A stretch of 64,000 nt of DNA, taken from NCBI RefSeq assembly GCF_000934845.1, contig NZ_JXIQ01000023.1:1-64000 (forward strand), given 5' to 3'. Origin of the DNA: Mesobacillus subterraneus (lineage in GTDB: Bacteria > Bacillota > Bacilli > Bacillales > Cytobacillaceae). The position numbers were made by a program, and so were the translations under genes. The notes under the pieces were generated by a model that worked only from the letters and a program-made list of their open reading frames with translations, was not told the DNA's origin and searched no databases. Shown here in pieces: positions 25,385 through 35,417 of the stretch (within the stretch, counting starts at the first letter, position 1; each line of letters opens with the position of its first letter).

Positions 25385-26596
25385 ATGAGAAAGCTTTCCA
25401 TAGTCGCTCTATCTCTTGTCCTTTTGCTGACGGCCTGTGCCCCTAATTTTCAAAAGCAACAAGAGGTCGTCCAGAAAAAGGATGATGCTACGAAAGAAAA
25501 GGCGATTATCCCGAAATACAAAATTTCGGACAAATATTACCGTACCATCATGCCGTTCGAGCCGGGGTCGGCCCGCGGCATGGTCGTCAATAATTTGAAT
25601 ACTAGGTATGACATCACCGAGTTTGAAACGGGATTGATGCGGATTGCCCAAAACTCTTTTTCGACCGATCAGTACGTTTTTAAAGAAGGCCAGTACCTTG
25701 ACGGTGACACTGTCTCTGCCTGGCTGGCGAGAGAAATGACGCCTGCTCAGGTAAAAGCGAAGGAAGAAGAACTGCGGGCTAAGCAGGAGAATAAAAATAA
25801 GGATGTCACAGTGGAAAATCTTGGATTAAATCCGATCGATACTGGCACAGGAGACATCAAAACTCGAAATGAAAAAAATCCAATTTATCTGGCCCATATC
25901 CTCGAGCATGATTACCTCGTCCAGTCCGGGAAAGAGGGAACATACCAGCTTGGCGGCATTGCGATCGGGCTGGCGTTGAATTCCATTCATTATTATCGTA
26001 CCGAAGAATTTGGAGCTGTATACGAAAAAAACATAACCCGGTCTGAACTGGAAGCAGAAGGGAAGAAGATTGCCAAGCAAATACTGAGCAGACTCCGGAA
26101 TATCGAAGAGTTAAAGAATATCCCGATTACTATTGGGTTATTTGAACAGGAAAGCCGCTCTTCCGTCGTGCCGGGGAATTTCTTTGCTTTTACAGAAGTT
26201 TCCCAAGGAAGCAATGATATCGGCAACTGGAAAGAAGTAAAAGAAGAATATATCCTGTTTCCATCTGACAAAGCGGAGAAGGAACACAGGGATGATCTGA
26301 CATTTTTCGAGAATTTCAAACAGGATGTCGAAGCATACTTCCCTAACTACAATGGTGTCATTGGCAAAGGATTTTATTTAGATGGCCAGCTGCAGGAGCT
26401 GAACATCGAAATTCCTATCCAATTTTACGGAAAGGCAGAAGCAATCGGCTTCACCCAGTATGTAACCGGTCTTGTCATGGAGCATTTCCCTAACTATGTT
26501 ACCGTGCAGGTCAGCGTCTCCTCCGTCCTCGGGCAAGAGGCGCTAATTGTCAAAAAGCCAGAACAGGATGAACCTTTTGTCCATATTTATGAGTAA
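25385..26596 (+). CDS. camS: CamS family lipoprotein
   Basis: This 403-aa surface lipoprotein has the lipobox LLLTAC (Cys18). In B. subtilis the equivalent gene is yerH. In Enterococcus and Staphylococcus the signal peptide of CamS gives rise to a pheromone peptide. Domain landmarks are KYYRTIMPFEPGSARGMV and QFYGKAEAIGFTQYVTGL. The cellular role in Bacilli is not established. It follows ligA by 14 bp and ends at a terminator. Confidence 0.92.
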   Translation: MRKLSIVALSLVLLLTACAPNFQKQQEVVQKKDDATKEKAIIPKYKISDKYYRTIMPFEPGSARGMVVNNLNTRYDITEFETGLMRIAQNSFSTDQYVFKEGQYLDGDTVSAWLAREMTPAQVKAKEEELRAKQENKNKDVTVENLGLNPIDTGTGDIKTRNEKNPIYLAHILEHDYLVQSGKEGTYQLGGIAIGLALNSIHYYRTEEFGAVYEKNITRSELEAEGKKIAKQILSRLRNIEELKNIPITIGLFEQESRSSVVPGNFFAFTEVSQGSNDIGNWKEVKEEYILFPSDKAEKEHRDDLTFFENFKQDVEAYFPNYNGVIGKGFYLDGQLQELNIEIPIQFYGKAEAIGFTQYVTGLVMEHFPNYVTVQVSVSSVLGQEALIVKKPEQDEPFVHIYE

Positions 26597-26603
26597 AAGC
26601 AAA

Positions 26604-26632
26604 GCAAAGAGCAGAATGGCTCTTTGCTTTTT
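26604..26632 (+). terminator. Terminator after camS
   Basis: GCAAAGAGC (26604-26612) pairs with GCTCTTTGC (26619-26627) around a 6-nt loop, followed by five T. It starts 7 bases after the camS stop. Confidence 0.88.
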
Positions 26633-26683
26633 CCGTATCGTCTAAAATCGTCGAAATAAGCAGGACTTGCTAATACGTTGGCA

Positions 26684-26713
26684 TTGAACACTAAGAGACT
26701 CTCATGATAGAAT
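26684..26713 (+). promoter_or_regulatory. Probable sigma-A promoter of the P5C dehydrogenase gene
   Basis: TTGAAC (26684-26689) and TAGAAT (26708-26713) are 18 bp apart and end 42 bp before the start codon. A sigma-L -24/-12 element, which drives roc genes in B. subtilis, was looked for. The nearby TTGGCAT lacks a GC at the -12 position. Confidence 0.5.
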
Positions 26714-26755
26714 GGAAAGGGAATGAAAACGATTTACTACATAGGAGGGGATCGA

Positions 26756-28303
26756 ATGGTTCAGCCATACAAACACGAGCCTTTCACGAATTTTAAAGTT
26801 GATGAAAACCGTGAAGGATACTTAACAGGACTTAAGACAGTGGAAGGTTATCTAGGCAAGGATTACGATTTGGTTATTGGCGGAGAGAGAGTCTCGACAG
26901 AAGCTAAAATTGTATCTTACAACCCATCCAATAAAGAAGAAGTTGTTGGACGCGTTTCCAAGGCCAACCGAGAGCTTGCTGAAAAAGCAATGCAGGCGGC
27001 TGTCGAAGCGTTCAAGAGCTGGAGAAAAGTGAAGCCTGAAACACGTGCAGATGTTTTGTTCAAGGCTGCTGCCATCATTCGCCGCCGCAAGCACGAATTT
27101 TCGGCGCTTTTAACAAAAGAAGCTGGTAAGCCATGGAATGAGGCAGATGCTGATACAGCAGAAGCAATCGACTTCCTTGAGTTTTATGCTCGCCAAATGC
27201 TGCGAATCAAAGACGGCGTCCATGTAGAAAGCCGTCCAAATGAAGACAATCGATATGACTATATTCCTCTTGGAGTTGGAATCATCATTTCGCCATGGAA
27301 TTTCCCGTTGGCGATCATGGCTGGAACAACTGTAGCAGCAATCGTCACTGGAAACACAGTTCTATTAAAGCCTGCTTCGACCACACCGGTTGTTGCCGCT
27401 AAGTTTGTTGAAGTCATGGAAGAAGCAGGACTTCCTGCAGGAGTTCTTAACTTTGTACCAGGAAGCGGCGCAGAAGTTGGCGACTACCTTGTTGACCATA
27501 AAGACACTCGCTTTGTAAGCTTCACCGGTTCACGCGATGTAGGTCTGCGCATTTACGAGCGAGCTTCAAAATTGAATGAGGGTCAAATCTGGCTGAAGCG
27601 GGTCATCGCTGAAATGGGTGGCAAAGACACAATCGTTGTCGACAAAGACGCTGACCTAGAATTGGCTGCACAAGCGATTACTGCATCTTCATTTGGCTTT
27701 TCCGGCCAAAAGTGCTCCGCATGCTCACGTGCCGTCATCGTTGAGGACGTATATGACCAGGTCCTTAACCGTGTTGTTGAACTGACAAATGAGCTTAAGC
27801 TGGATGATCCTACCGACCAGAGCACATTCATGGGTCCTGTTAACGACCAAAGTGCATTCGATAAGATCATGAGCTATATTGAAATTGGCAAAGAAGAAGG
27901 GCGTTTGATGACTGGCGGCGAGGGCGATAGCTCAAAGGGTTATTTTATTAAGCCAACCATCTTTGCAGACGCTGATCCAAAAGCTCGCATCATGCAGGAA
28001 GAAATCTTCGGCCCAGTTGTTGCATTCGCAAAAGCGAAGGACTTTGACGAAGCGCTTGAAATCGCGAACAACACAGAATACGGCCTAACTGGAGCAGTAA
28101 TCACGCGTAACCGTGAACACATCCAGAAGGCACGTGAAGACTTCCACGTCGGTAACCTTTACTTCAACCGCGGCTGCACAGGCGCAATTGTCGGATATCA
28201 GCCATTTGGCGGTTTCAACATGTCAGGAACAGATTCAAAAGCTGGCGGACCTGACTACCTACTGCTCCACATGCAAGCTAAGACTACTTCCGAAATGTAT
28301 TAA
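26756..28303 (+). CDS. rocA: L-glutamate gamma-semialdehyde (P5C) dehydrogenase
   Basis: This 515-aa NAD-dependent aldehyde dehydrogenase oxidises pyrroline-5-carboxylate/glutamate semialdehyde to glutamate in proline and arginine breakdown. The N-terminal [12 protein letters not shown], the catalytic Glu in AEMGGKD, the nucleophile Cys in [10 protein letters not shown] and the C-terminal [19 protein letters not shown] match the RocA/PruA type. An upstream in-frame ATG (26723) is rejected because AGGAGGGG lies 5 bp before ATG 26756. It is monocistronic, with a strong terminator. Whether it serves proline or arginine use cannot be told. Confidence 0.95.
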   Translation: MVQPYKHEPFTNFKVDENREGYLTGLKTVEGYLGKDYDLVIGGERVSTEAKIVSYNPSNKEEVVGRVSKANRELAEKAMQAAVEAFKSWRKVKPETRADVLFKAAAIIRRRKHEFSALLTKEAGKPWNEADADTAEAIDFLEFYARQMLRIKDGVHVESRPNEDNRYDYIPLGVGIIISPWNFPLAIMAGTTVAAIVTGNTVLLKPASTTPVVAAKFVEVMEEAGLPAGVLNFVPGSGAEVGDYLVDHKDTRFVSFTGSRDVGLRIYERASKLNEGQIWLKRVIAEMGGKDTIVVDKDADLELAAQAITASSFGFSGQKCSACSRAVIVEDVYDQVLNRVVELTNELKLDDPTDQSTFMGPVNDQSAFDKIMSYIEIGKEEGRLMTGGEGDSSKGYFIKPTIFADADPKARIMQEEIFGPVVAFAKAKDFDEALEIANNTEYGLTGAVITRNREHIQKAREDFHVGNLYFNRGCTGAIVGYQPFGGFNMSGTDSKAGGPDYLLLHMQAKTTSEMY

Positions 28304-28319
28304 CAAATAGAGCTGTGAC

Positions 28320-28355
28320 ATCCCCCTTCTCATATGAGGAGGGGGATTTTTTTTA
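28320..28355 (+). terminator. Terminator after rocA
   Basis: ATCCCCCTTCTCA and TGAGGAGGGGGAT form a long GC-rich stem with a 2-nt tip, followed by eight T. It begins 16 bases after the stop. Confidence 0.92.
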
Positions 28356-28388
28356 ATAACAGAATTTATATGTTGACCCTTTTTGTGA
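28355..28388. repeat. Copy 1 of a 33-bp dispersed repeat
   Basis: AATAACAGAATTTATATGTTG followed by ACCCTTTTTGTGA recurs at 30523-30557 as a near-identical sequence (AATATCAGAATTTATATGTTG, CCCCTTTTTTGCA). The two copies lie on either side of aceA. Confidence 0.7.
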
Positions 28389-28492
28389 AGCCGGAGCACA
28401 AACCATTTTTAGCTTTAGAAGGAGCAAGCCCATCATCCTAAAGAGGATAGCCTAGGTCCTATTTATCCCAAGGGCAACCCTTTTAACGAACC

Positions 28493-28561
28493 TTATAACA
28501 AACCGAACAAGAAACCGATCATGATAATTGCCACGATGATCATTAGAATGGTTCCTACCAC
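28493..28561 (-). CDS. Possible 22-aa hydrophobic peptide
   Basis: A GTG at 28561, preceded by AGGTG seven bases upstream, opens a 22-codon frame, MVGTILMIIVAIIMIGFLFG then LL, ending in TAA. It is almost wholly hydrophobic and could form one membrane helix. It lies alone in a 560-bp gap between rocA and aceA. I do not recognise it. Short length makes chance possible, but the ribosome binding site and composition support it. Confidence 0.4.
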   Translation of the reverse strand: MVGTILMIIVAIIMIGFLFGLL

Positions 28562-28713
28562 AAAACATCACCTAATACTATGACTACATTGCCCCAAAAA
28601 AACCGGAAATCGGAAAAAGAGGTCACCAATGAGCACTATACTAAGTCTATTTTTCATCAAATAGGGTCTAAAGTCTCAATTTTAGAATCTTTTCAGAAAA
28701 ATTCACAAAATGG

Positions 28714-28741
28714 TTGCATTCAAAAAATTCTGTTATATAAT
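28714..28741 (+). promoter_or_regulatory. Promoter of aceA
   Basis: TTGCAT (28714-28719) and a perfect TATAAT (28736-28741) are 16 bp apart, giving a leader of about 115 bases before aceA. The rest of the 28388-28714 gap holds only the small hydrophobic ORF on the other strand. Confidence 0.65.
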
Positions 28742-28865
28742 ACTTATTAGATATATCCGATCTGTACTATAACAAAGGGGTGAAACGCAGAAAAGAAATT
28801 AATAGGAAGTATCTATCAGTCTCTCGTTTAGTAGCTGGAAAAATCGTAAATCAGGAGGAATGAAA

Positions 28866-30149
28866 ATGACTCAAGATCGTGTAAAGCAATTGCAGGAAAG
28901 CTGGGAATTGGATAACAGATGGGCTGCGGTAGAAAGAACCTATACTGCGGAAGATGTTATCAAGCTTCGCGGTTCAATTGATATGGAATATACACTTGCA
29001 CGTCGCGGTGCGGAAAAACTTTGGAAACTACTAAATGAAGAAGACTTTGTCAATGCACTCGGAGCATTAACTGGCAACCAGGCAGTGCAGCAGGTAAAAG
29101 CGGGCCTTAAGGCGATTTACTTGAGCGGCTGGCAGGTAGCTGCAGACGCAAACCTATCCGGAAATATGTATCCAGACCAAAGCTTGTACCCTGCAAATAG
29201 TGTCCCTGCGGTAGTTAAGCGGATCAACCAAGCTTTGCAGCGGGCCGACCAGATCACTTATGGCGAAGGAGAGGATTCTATTGACTGGTTCGCGCCAATC
29301 ATAGCGGATGCAGAAGCGGGCTTCGGCGGCCAGCTAAACGTGTTCGAATTGATGAAGGGAATGATTGAAGCGGGTGCTGCAGGCGTGCATTTTGAGGACC
29401 AGCTTTCTTCTGAAAAAAAATGCGGACACCTTGGCGGCAAAGTGCTGCTTCCAACACAGACAGCAGTACGCAATCTAATTGCTGCACGACTTGCGGCAGA
29501 TGTAATGGGAACGCCAACCTTGATTGTTGCGCGAACGGATGCGAATGCAGCAGATTTGATCACAAGCGATGTCGATCCGACTGATGCCCCATTCATCACA
29601 GGCGAAAGAACTCCTGAAGGATTCTTCCGCACGAAGGCTGGTCTAGATCAGGCAATTGCCCGCGGTTTGGCGTATGCCCCATATGCTGACCTGGTCTGGT
29701 GTGAAACATCTGAACCAGACTTGGAAGAAGCTCGCCGGTTTGCAGAAGCCATCCAGGAAAAGTTCCCTGGAAAGCTGCTTGCTTACAACTGTTCGCCGTC
29801 ATTCAATTGGAAAAAGAAGCTGGACGAGGAAACGATCGCAAAGTTCCAAATCGAGCTTGGGAAAATGGGCTATAAATTCCAGTTCGTTACATTGGCAGGC
29901 TTCCATGCGCTAAATCATAGCATGTTCGAACTGGCTCGCGGCTACAAAGAGCGCGGCATGGCTGCATACTCCGAGCTGCAGCAAGCCGAATTCGCAAGTG
30001 AGCAGTACGGCTACACAGCAACAAGACATCAGCGCGAAGTCGGAACTGGCTATTTCGATGATGTATCAATGGTCATCTCTGGAGGAACTTCCTCAACGAC
30101 TGCGCTAAAAGGGTCCACTGAGGAAGCGCAATTTACTGCTTCTAGATGA
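28866..30149 (+). CDS. aceA: Isocitrate lyase
   Basis: AceA (427 aa) cleaves isocitrate to glyoxylate and succinate in the glyoxylate shunt. The catalytic signature KKCGHLGGK (Cys186) is intact. [11 protein letters not shown] provides the metal-binding region and [13 protein letters not shown] is typical. ATG 28866 is preferred to ATG 28860 because AGGAGG (28853-28858) is only 1 bp from the latter and 7 bp from the former. Malate synthase is not adjacent. B. subtilis lacks this gene, so it separates this organism from that species. Confidence 0.96.
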   Translation: MTQDRVKQLQESWELDNRWAAVERTYTAEDVIKLRGSIDMEYTLARRGAEKLWKLLNEEDFVNALGALTGNQAVQQVKAGLKAIYLSGWQVAADANLSGNMYPDQSLYPANSVPAVVKRINQALQRADQITYGEGEDSIDWFAPIIADAEAGFGGQLNVFELMKGMIEAGAAGVHFEDQLSSEKKCGHLGGKVLLPTQTAVRNLIAARLAADVMGTPTLIVARTDANAADLITSDVDPTDAPFITGERTPEGFFRTKAGLDQAIARGLAYAPYADLVWCETSEPDLEEARRFAEAIQEKFPGKLLAYNCSPSFNWKKKLDEETIAKFQIELGKMGYKFQFVTLAGFHALNHSMFELARGYKERGMAAYSELQQAEFASEQYGYTATRHQREVGTGYFDDVSMVISGGTSSTTALKGSTEEAQFTASR

Positions 30150-30206
30150 ATTTGTCCGTTTAACGGGTTTTCTTCAAAAGATAAGAAAAGCATAAAATTC
30201 ACTACG

Positions 30207-30525
30207 AGAATTGTCTAGCTCCAGCGGCTAGCCCCTCGAGTCGCTAGGCTAGTGTCGCCTCCTAGAAACTCCGAAACTTCAACTCCACCGGCAGAAGCAA
30301 AAAGCGCTTCTTCCGGTGGAGTCTCCAGTTTCTGTGTTTCTGGGCAGTCGGCTATACTTATTGGTTTCGATCCGCCCATTCGATCCGCCCAATGAAGTCA
30401 AAGAACGACTTCACCGGTCGGCCCTCCGAGGCACAGGACGTGCTAGACCCGCCCGCCACGGGACTTGCGTTTTAGGCGGGCAGCGCTTGTCGGAGCTGAC
30501 CAAGGCGCTTGCGCTTTTCTCATAA
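30207..30525. repeat. Long copy of a Bacillaceae intergenic repeat (CCAGCTCCAGCG type)
   Basis: It opens with TTGTCTAGCTCCAGCGGCTA and closes with GAGCTGACCAAGGCGCTTGC. These are the two ends I recognise as a repeat common between genes in Bacillaceae. Shorter partial copies occur at 35240-35300 and 42738-42780. This copy holds internal palindromes: CTCCACCGG...CCGGTGGAG around a 19-nt loop, and CCCGCC...GGCGGG. ORFs within it are not credible genes. Confidence 0.7.
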
Positions 30526-30557
30526 TATCAGAATTTATATGTTGCCCCTTTTTTGCA
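30523..30557. repeat. Copy 2 of the 33-bp dispersed repeat
   Basis: This matches the element at 28355-28388 and directly abuts the end of the long CCAGCTCCAGCG-type repeat. It is followed at once by a coding-like remnant. Confidence 0.65.
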
Positions 30558-30675
30558 ATTGCGGGAAAATCGAGGCGTGGAGCCAAATATTCTTAAACGA
30601 ATCTATTTTGTTGATAGACCAGAAGGTGAAAAACGTCTCGAGGAGTTAGCGGCAAACGGGTTGCCTAAGCGTTGA
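30553..30675 (+). pseudogene. Coding remnant (C-terminal fragment of an unknown protein)
   Basis: An open frame without a start reads LQLRENRGVEPNILKRIYFV and continues DRPEGEKRLEELAANGLPKR to a stop. The amphipathic, charged composition looks like true protein rather than chance. There is no start codon or ribosome binding site, and the frame begins inside a repeat copy. It is probably the tail of a gene lost by recombination between repeats. The family is not recognised. Confidence 0.3.
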
Positions 30676-30773
30676 GCAATGTGCTAGTGCTGGACAAGAC
30701 AAGAAACCGACGTTATTTTGACAGGTTTGGGTGCTTGGAGTGAAAAGTTGTCAAGAAAGCCCTGTTATTTTGA

Positions 30774-30849
30774 CAGGTTCTATGTTCTTATCAAAAAAAC
30801 CGATCCTGTGAGGGTTTGGGGTGAAATTATTTATTCGGATGGTGATAGG
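30774..30849. repeat. Copy 1 of a 76-80 bp dispersed repeat
   Basis: CAGGTTCTATGTTCTTATC, an A-run, CCGATCCTGTGAGGGTT and GGGGTGAAATTATTTATTCGGATGGTGA recur with small changes at 35300-35380. In both places the element follows a CCAGCTCCAGCG-type repeat, so the two may be parts of one larger element. Near copy 1, GTTATTTTGACAGGTT also occurs twice, 52 bp apart (30712 and 30764). The remainder of 30850-31297 shows no gene. Confidence 0.65.
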
Positions 30850-31297
30850 CTCGGTTACGATCGGAATAGGTTTGAGCGAAGCGAGGAGGAGGCTCGCCTG
30901 ACGCCCAACGGAAAGTGAGTGTCTGGAGTAGAAATCGATTATCCGCCAAACCCAAAAAAGGACCGGGCGCAGTTTGCCCGGTTTTTCTCATCCCTGGGTC
31001 ATTTAACTCAGGGATGGATTTACCATTTGATTTTTTCACCTTGCATTCTCCTATTTGTGTCCTTCTCTTCGATGCGAAGAGAAGGTTTTTTTTGCCCTGA
31101 AATAGGTTAACCTTAAACTAGCACAGACAAATGGGCGCGAACATACATAATATTAGCCAAGGTTTTTATTTACGATTCAATCAATGACGAAACGCAAAAA
31201 CCAAAAAACTGTCGAGAATCGATGTGTGGGAAAGCAGGGGTTTCGCTCAATAGCACACAAAGAGGTAAGATGATACAATAAGTTGGAGGTGGACCAA

Positions 31298-31732
31298 TTG
31301 AGCAATAGTAAGATGGATGATTATTTGCAACAAGGGATCCATGGTGCAAAGCAGACAAAACCTGATGAGCGAAGAAGGTTTCTGACAACTCTTCGGGAAA
31401 GGGTGGTCATCGCGCTTACACAAAGAGAAGTGATCCGAAATGGCGTTGAACCAGAGGTGGAACAACTGATGGATCAAAATCAAGATGCCCATCTGTTTTT
31501 AAATGGCAATCTCTCCTATCCATATTTATCAGAATATATTAAGGCGGCAGAGAAGCGCGGGATCGAGTTTACGATCGTGACCAACAAGGAGTATGACTCC
31601 GAGTTGGGGCTAGTTTTAGCGCATGATTATGCGATCGATAAGGAAGATATTTATCTCAGTAAAAAGAAACCAATGCCCAAAACTGCTCCAGTCAAGAAAA
31701 AAGGATTCTTTTCTCGATTATTCAGCAAATGA
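31298..31732 (+). CDS. yueI: YueI family protein (DUF1694)
   Basis: This 144-aa protein has SKMDDYLQQGIHGAKQTKPD at the N-terminus, RRRFLTTLRERVVIALTQ and LFLNGNLSYPYLSEYIKAAE, all typical of YueI. The function is unknown. The start is TTG 31298: GGAGGTGG lies 5 bp upstream and the family begins MSxxKMD here. The C-terminal Lys-rich tail (KKKPMPKTAPVKKKGFFSRL) is longer than the conserved core. It is monocistronic, with a terminator. Confidence 0.88.
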   Translation: MSNSKMDDYLQQGIHGAKQTKPDERRRFLTTLRERVVIALTQREVIRNGVEPEVEQLMDQNQDAHLFLNGNLSYPYLSEYIKAAEKRGIEFTIVTNKEYDSELGLVLAHDYAIDKEDIYLSKKKPMPKTAPVKKKGFFSRLFSK

Positions 31733-31767
31733 GCAAGCCAGTTAATCTAGGCCTGCTCCTTTTTTTG
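31731..31767 (+). terminator. Terminator after yueI
   Basis: GAGCAAGCC (31731-31739) pairs with GGCCTGCTC (31750-31758) with one mismatch, followed by nine T-rich bases. It begins at the stop codon. Confidence 0.8.
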
Positions 31768-31838
31768 TCTAGGAAAGAAATAAAGAGTTCCAGTAATAGG
31801 TACCTTGTGTAGAAATAGTACAAACGGCAAGGCTTATA

Positions 31839-31868
31839 TTGCTTTAAGGACGAAAACTTTGCTATGAT
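31839..31868 (+). promoter_or_regulatory. Probable promoter of gatCAB
   Basis: TTGCTT (31839-31844) and TATGAT (31863-31868) are 18 bp apart and about 40 bp before gatC. Confidence 0.5.
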
Positions 31869-31907
31869 GATTATTATTGACTGACGATTGAACATGGAGG
31901 TGCTTAT

Positions 31908-32198
31908 ATGTCAAGGATTTCAGAAGGTCAGGTGAAGCATGTCGCACACCTGGCAAGATTGGCGATTACGGAAGAAGAGGCGCAATTGCTGACAGACCAG
32001 TTGGATAAAATCATTACATACGCAGAACAGTTGAATGAGCTGAATACGGATAATGTTGAGCCGACTGCTCATGTGCTGGAAATAAAGAATGTGATGCGAG
32101 AGGATCGTGCCCAAAAAGGACTGCCACGTGAAGAGGTTTTAAAGAATGCACCGGAACACCAGGATGGGCAGGTAAAAGTACCTGGAATTATCGAGTAG
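31908..32198 (+). CDS. gatC: Asp/Glu-tRNA amidotransferase subunit C
   Basis: GatC (96 aa) is the clamp subunit that holds GatA and GatB together in the enzyme that converts Glu-tRNA(Gln) and Asp-tRNA(Asn) to the amidated forms. Landmarks are [18 protein letters not shown] and [20 protein letters not shown]. It is the first gene of gatCAB, 11 bp before gatA. Confidence 0.96.
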   Translation: MSRISEGQVKHVAHLARLAITEEEAQLLTDQLDKIITYAEQLNELNTDNVEPTAHVLEIKNVMREDRAQKGLPREEVLKNAPEHQDGQVKVPGIIE

Positions 32199-32209
32199 GA
32201 GGATCGGCG

Positions 32210-33667
32210 ATGAGTTTATTTGAACATAAGATTTCGGAACTTCATAAGCTTTTACATAAAAGAGACATAAGTGTTTCCGACCTGGTCGACGAATCATACA
32301 AGCGAATTGGCGAGGTCGAAGGCAAGGTGCAGGCGTTTTTAACCTTGGATGAAGAAAATGCCAGAACAACCGCAAAAGCATTGGATGAAAAGGCCGTGCA
32401 AAACGGTCCAACGAGTAAATTATATGGCCTGCCAATTGGAATAAAGGACAATCTTGTAACAAATGGTCTGCGTACGACGGCAGCAAGCAAGATTCTCGAA
32501 AACTTCCATCCTATTTATGATGCAACGGTAATCCAGAAGCTTAAACAAGCCGAAACCGTGACAATAGGCAAGCTGAACATGGACGAGTTCGCGATGGGAT
32601 CATCGAATGAAAACTCAGGCTTTCAAAAAACACACAACCCATGGGATTTGGACCGCGTACCTGGTGGGTCTTCAGGCGGTTCAGCTGCATCAGTAGCAGC
32701 AGGGGAAGTGCTGTTCTCTTTGGGTTCTGATACAGGTGGATCCATCCGCCAGCCGGCATCGTTCTGTGGAGTGGTAGGCATGAAGCCAACATACGGACTT
32801 GTTTCCCGTTTCGGATTGATCGCGTTTGCGTCTTCTTTGGACCAGATCGGCCCGATTACACGAAATGTAGAAGACAATGCCTATTTGTTAACAGCAATCG
32901 CTGGCTACGATGAGATGGATTCAACTTCTGCAAAAGTTGATGTACCAGACTATATTGCTTCCCTAAATGGCGATATAAAAGGGTTGAAGATCGCAGTACC
33001 AAAGGAATATCTTGGTGAGGGTGTGAACGAAGAGATTCGCAAGTCTGTGATGGATGCTCTTGCAGTCCTGGAACAACTAGGAGCAACATGGGAAGAGGTT
33101 TCCCTGCCGCACTCCAAGTATGCTCTGGCTACTTATTATCTATTGTCCTCTTCCGAAGCGTCCGCGAACCTGGCACGCTTTGATGGCGTTCGCTACGGTT
33201 ATCGGACACCAAACGCAGAGAATCTGATCGAAATGTATAAAAAGACTCGAGCAGAAGGCTTCGGTGAGGAAGTGAAACGCCGGATCATGCTTGGAACTTT
33301 TGCGCTTAGCTCTGGATATTATGATGCTTATTATAAAAAAGCGCAGAAAGTTCGGACACTGATCAAGCAGGACTTTGAAAAAGTATTTGAACAATATGAT
33401 GTCATTGTAGGACCGACAACGCCTACGCCTGCATTTAAATTCGGCGAGAATACGAGCGATCCGCTGACAATGTACGCAAACGATATTTTAACGATTCCGG
33501 TAAACCTAGCTGGCGTTCCAGCCATTTCGGTTCCATGCGGATTCGACCAGGGACTGCCGCTTGGTTTGCAAATTATTGGCCGTCATTTTGATGAAAGCAC
33601 CGTGTATAAGGTTGCCCATGCTTTCGAGCAGGCGACATCATTCCATAAACAACAACCTGAGCTATAA
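32210..33667 (+). CDS. gatA: Asp/Glu-tRNA amidotransferase subunit A
   Basis: GatA (485 aa) is the glutaminase subunit. It is an amidase-signature enzyme with the Lys in [12 protein letters not shown], the Gly/Ser-rich loop [17 protein letters not shown] and the nucleophile region [17 protein letters not shown] forming the Ser-cisSer-Lys triad. Length is standard. It lies 13 bp before the gatB start. Confidence 0.97.
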   Translation: MSLFEHKISELHKLLHKRDISVSDLVDESYKRIGEVEGKVQAFLTLDEENARTTAKALDEKAVQNGPTSKLYGLPIGIKDNLVTNGLRTTAASKILENFHPIYDATVIQKLKQAETVTIGKLNMDEFAMGSSNENSGFQKTHNPWDLDRVPGGSSGGSAASVAAGEVLFSLGSDTGGSIRQPASFCGVVGMKPTYGLVSRFGLIAFASSLDQIGPITRNVEDNAYLLTAIAGYDEMDSTSAKVDVPDYIASLNGDIKGLKIAVPKEYLGEGVNEEIRKSVMDALAVLEQLGATWEEVSLPHSKYALATYYLLSSSEASANLARFDGVRYGYRTPNAENLIEMYKKTRAEGFGEEVKRRIMLGTFALSSGYYDAYYKKAQKVRTLIKQDFEKVFEQYDVIVGPTTPTPAFKFGENTSDPLTMYANDILTIPVNLAGVPAISVPCGFDQGLPLGLQIIGRHFDESTVYKVAHAFEQATSFHKQQPEL

Positions 33668-33680
33668 AGGGGTGAAACAG

Positions 33681-35108
33681 ATGAAGTTTGAAACGGTAAT
33701 TGGCCTTGAGGTCCATGTGGAATTAAAAACAGAGTCTAAAATCTTTTCGGCAAGTCCAAACCAGTTTGGTGCCGAGCCGAATACAAATACAAGCGTGATC
33801 GATCTCGGCTATCCGGGGGTACTGCCGGTCTTAAATAAGAAAGCAGTCGATTACGCTATGAAAGCGGCTATGGCTTTGAACTGTGAAATTGCAGAGCATA
33901 CGAAATTTGATCGCAAGAACTATTTTTACCCGGACAATCCGAAAGCCTATCAGATTTCCCAGTTTGATAAGCCGATCGGGGAAAATGGCTGGATTGAAAT
34001 AGAAGTCAATGGCTATAAAAAGAAGATTGGCATCACGCGCATCCATATGGAAGAGGATGCCGGAAAACTAACTCATGGAGACGGCTATTCATTAGTAGAC
34101 TACAATCGTCAAGGAACGCCGCTCGTGGAGATCGTATCGGAACCCGATATACGCACGCCGGATGAGGCATATGCCTATCTTGAAAAGCTGAAGTCCATCA
34201 TCCAATATACAGGCGTATCGGATTGTAAAATGGAAGAAGGCTCCCTCCGGTGTGATGCGAATATCTCCATCCGTCCAGTTGGCCAGAAGGAATTTGGCAC
34301 AAAGACAGAGCTGAAAAATTTGAATTCCTTTAACTTTGTGCGCAAAGGGCTTGAGTATGAGGAAAAACGCCAGGAACAGGAAATCCTAGCTGGCCGCAAA
34401 ATTCAGCAAGAGACAAGGCGATATGATGAAGCCACGAACACGACACTGCTCATGCGCGTGAAAGAGGGATCAGATGATTATCGCTATTTCCCTGAACCGG
34501 ACTTACCTGATCTTTACATCGATGAAGAATGGAAAACAAGAGTCCGTGCAGAAATTCCAGAACTCCCTGACGAGCGGAAGAAGCGATATGTCGAGGAAAT
34601 GGGACTGCCGCCTTATGATGCTGAAGTGTTGACTGTTTCAAAGGAAATGGCTGATTTCTTTGAATCAGCAGTGCAAGCAGGTGCAAACCCTAAGCAGGCA
34701 TCCAATTGGCTGATGGGAGAGGTTTCAGCTTATCTGAAATCCGAATCGAAGGAGCTTCATGAAACAGCACTGACATCTAAAACACTTGCCGACTTAATCA
34801 GTCTGATCGAGAAAGGCACGATCTCTTCCAAGATCGCCAAGCAGGTTTTCAAGGAATTAATCGAAAATGGCGGTGAGCCGGCGCAAATAGTCAAGGAGAA
34901 GGGTCTTGTGCAAATCTCTGACGAAGGAGAGCTGCTAAAAATCATTACTGAAATCATCGATGCCAATCCACAATCTGTTGAAGACTTTAAAGGTGGAAAG
35001 GACAAGGCAAAAGGTTTCCTTGTCGGTCAAATTATGAAAGCGACAAAAGGCCAGGCGAACCCGCCATTAGTTAATAAACTGTTGGTGGAAGAACTGAATA
35101 AAAAATAA
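33681..35108 (+). CDS. gatB: Asp/Glu-tRNA amidotransferase subunit B
   Basis: GatB (475 aa) phosphorylates the misacylated tRNA and uses ammonia from GatA. It starts with [38 protein letters not shown] and the C-terminal YqeY-like domain (about 330-475) are recognised. The frame is open 120 bp upstream, inside gatA, but AAGGGGTGAAACAG before ATG 33681 sets the start. A short hairpin follows. Confidence 0.97.
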   Translation: MKFETVIGLEVHVELKTESKIFSASPNQFGAEPNTNTSVIDLGYPGVLPVLNKKAVDYAMKAAMALNCEIAEHTKFDRKNYFYPDNPKAYQISQFDKPIGENGWIEIEVNGYKKKIGITRIHMEEDAGKLTHGDGYSLVDYNRQGTPLVEIVSEPDIRTPDEAYAYLEKLKSIIQYTGVSDCKMEEGSLRCDANISIRPVGQKEFGTKTELKNLNSFNFVRKGLEYEEKRQEQEILAGRKIQQETRRYDEATNTTLLMRVKEGSDDYRYFPEPDLPDLYIDEEWKTRVRAEIPELPDERKKRYVEEMGLPPYDAEVLTVSKEMADFFESAVQAGANPKQASNWLMGEVSAYLKSESKELHETALTSKTLADLISLIEKGTISSKIAKQVFKELIENGGEPAQIVKEKGLVQISDEGELLKIITEIIDANPQSVEDFKGGKDKAKGFLVGQIMKATKGQANPPLVNKLLVEELNKK

Positions 35109-35116
35109 TAGCGAAG

Positions 35117-35143
35117 GCTGGCGAATCAATCGCCAGCTTTCTT
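35117..35143 (+). terminator. Terminator after gatB
   Basis: GCTGGCGA (35117-35124) pairs with TCGCCAGC (35130-35137), followed by a broken T-run (TTTCTTGTCGTT). Confidence 0.7.
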
Positions 35144-35239
35144 GTCGTTATTTCCCGAGAAATGATGTCGAAATTACCCAATAAACTTTCAAACTTGATT
35201 CTTTTTTTATAGATTAAGAAAGTAGAAAAGTTGTTTGAG

Positions 35240-35380
35240 AACTGTCCAGCTCCAGCGATAGTCGGGACACGCCAAGGCACTTGCGCTGTTCTTTATTGGC
35301 AGGTTCGATGTTCTTATCGAAAAAAAACCCGGTCCTATGAGAAGGTTCGGGTTGAAATTCTTTATTTGGATGGTGAAATG
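35240..35380. repeat. Partial CCAGCTCCAGCG repeat followed by copy 2 of the 76-80 bp repeat
   Basis: CTGTCCAGCTCCAGCGATAG with GCCAAGGCACTTGCGCTGTT (35242-35292) is a short form of the long repeat at 30207. It is followed at 35300-35380 by CAGGTTCGATGTTCTTATC through TTTATTTGGATGGTGA, the second copy of the element at 30774. A 73-codon ORF across it has no support as a gene. Confidence 0.65.
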
Positions 35381-35417
35381 ACGAAATGTCAGTGGACCTC
35401 GCTCGGTGCCATCGGTT

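Noticed and set aside
26660-26700. Sigma-L (sigma-54) promoter before rocA
   Set aside because: TTGGCAT resembles a -24 element, but the required GC at -12 is absent. A sigma-A type pair fits better.
30316-30525. 69-codon ORF after aceA
   Set aside because: It lies wholly within the CCAGCTCCAGCG-type repeat with its palindromes. The composition is not protein-like.
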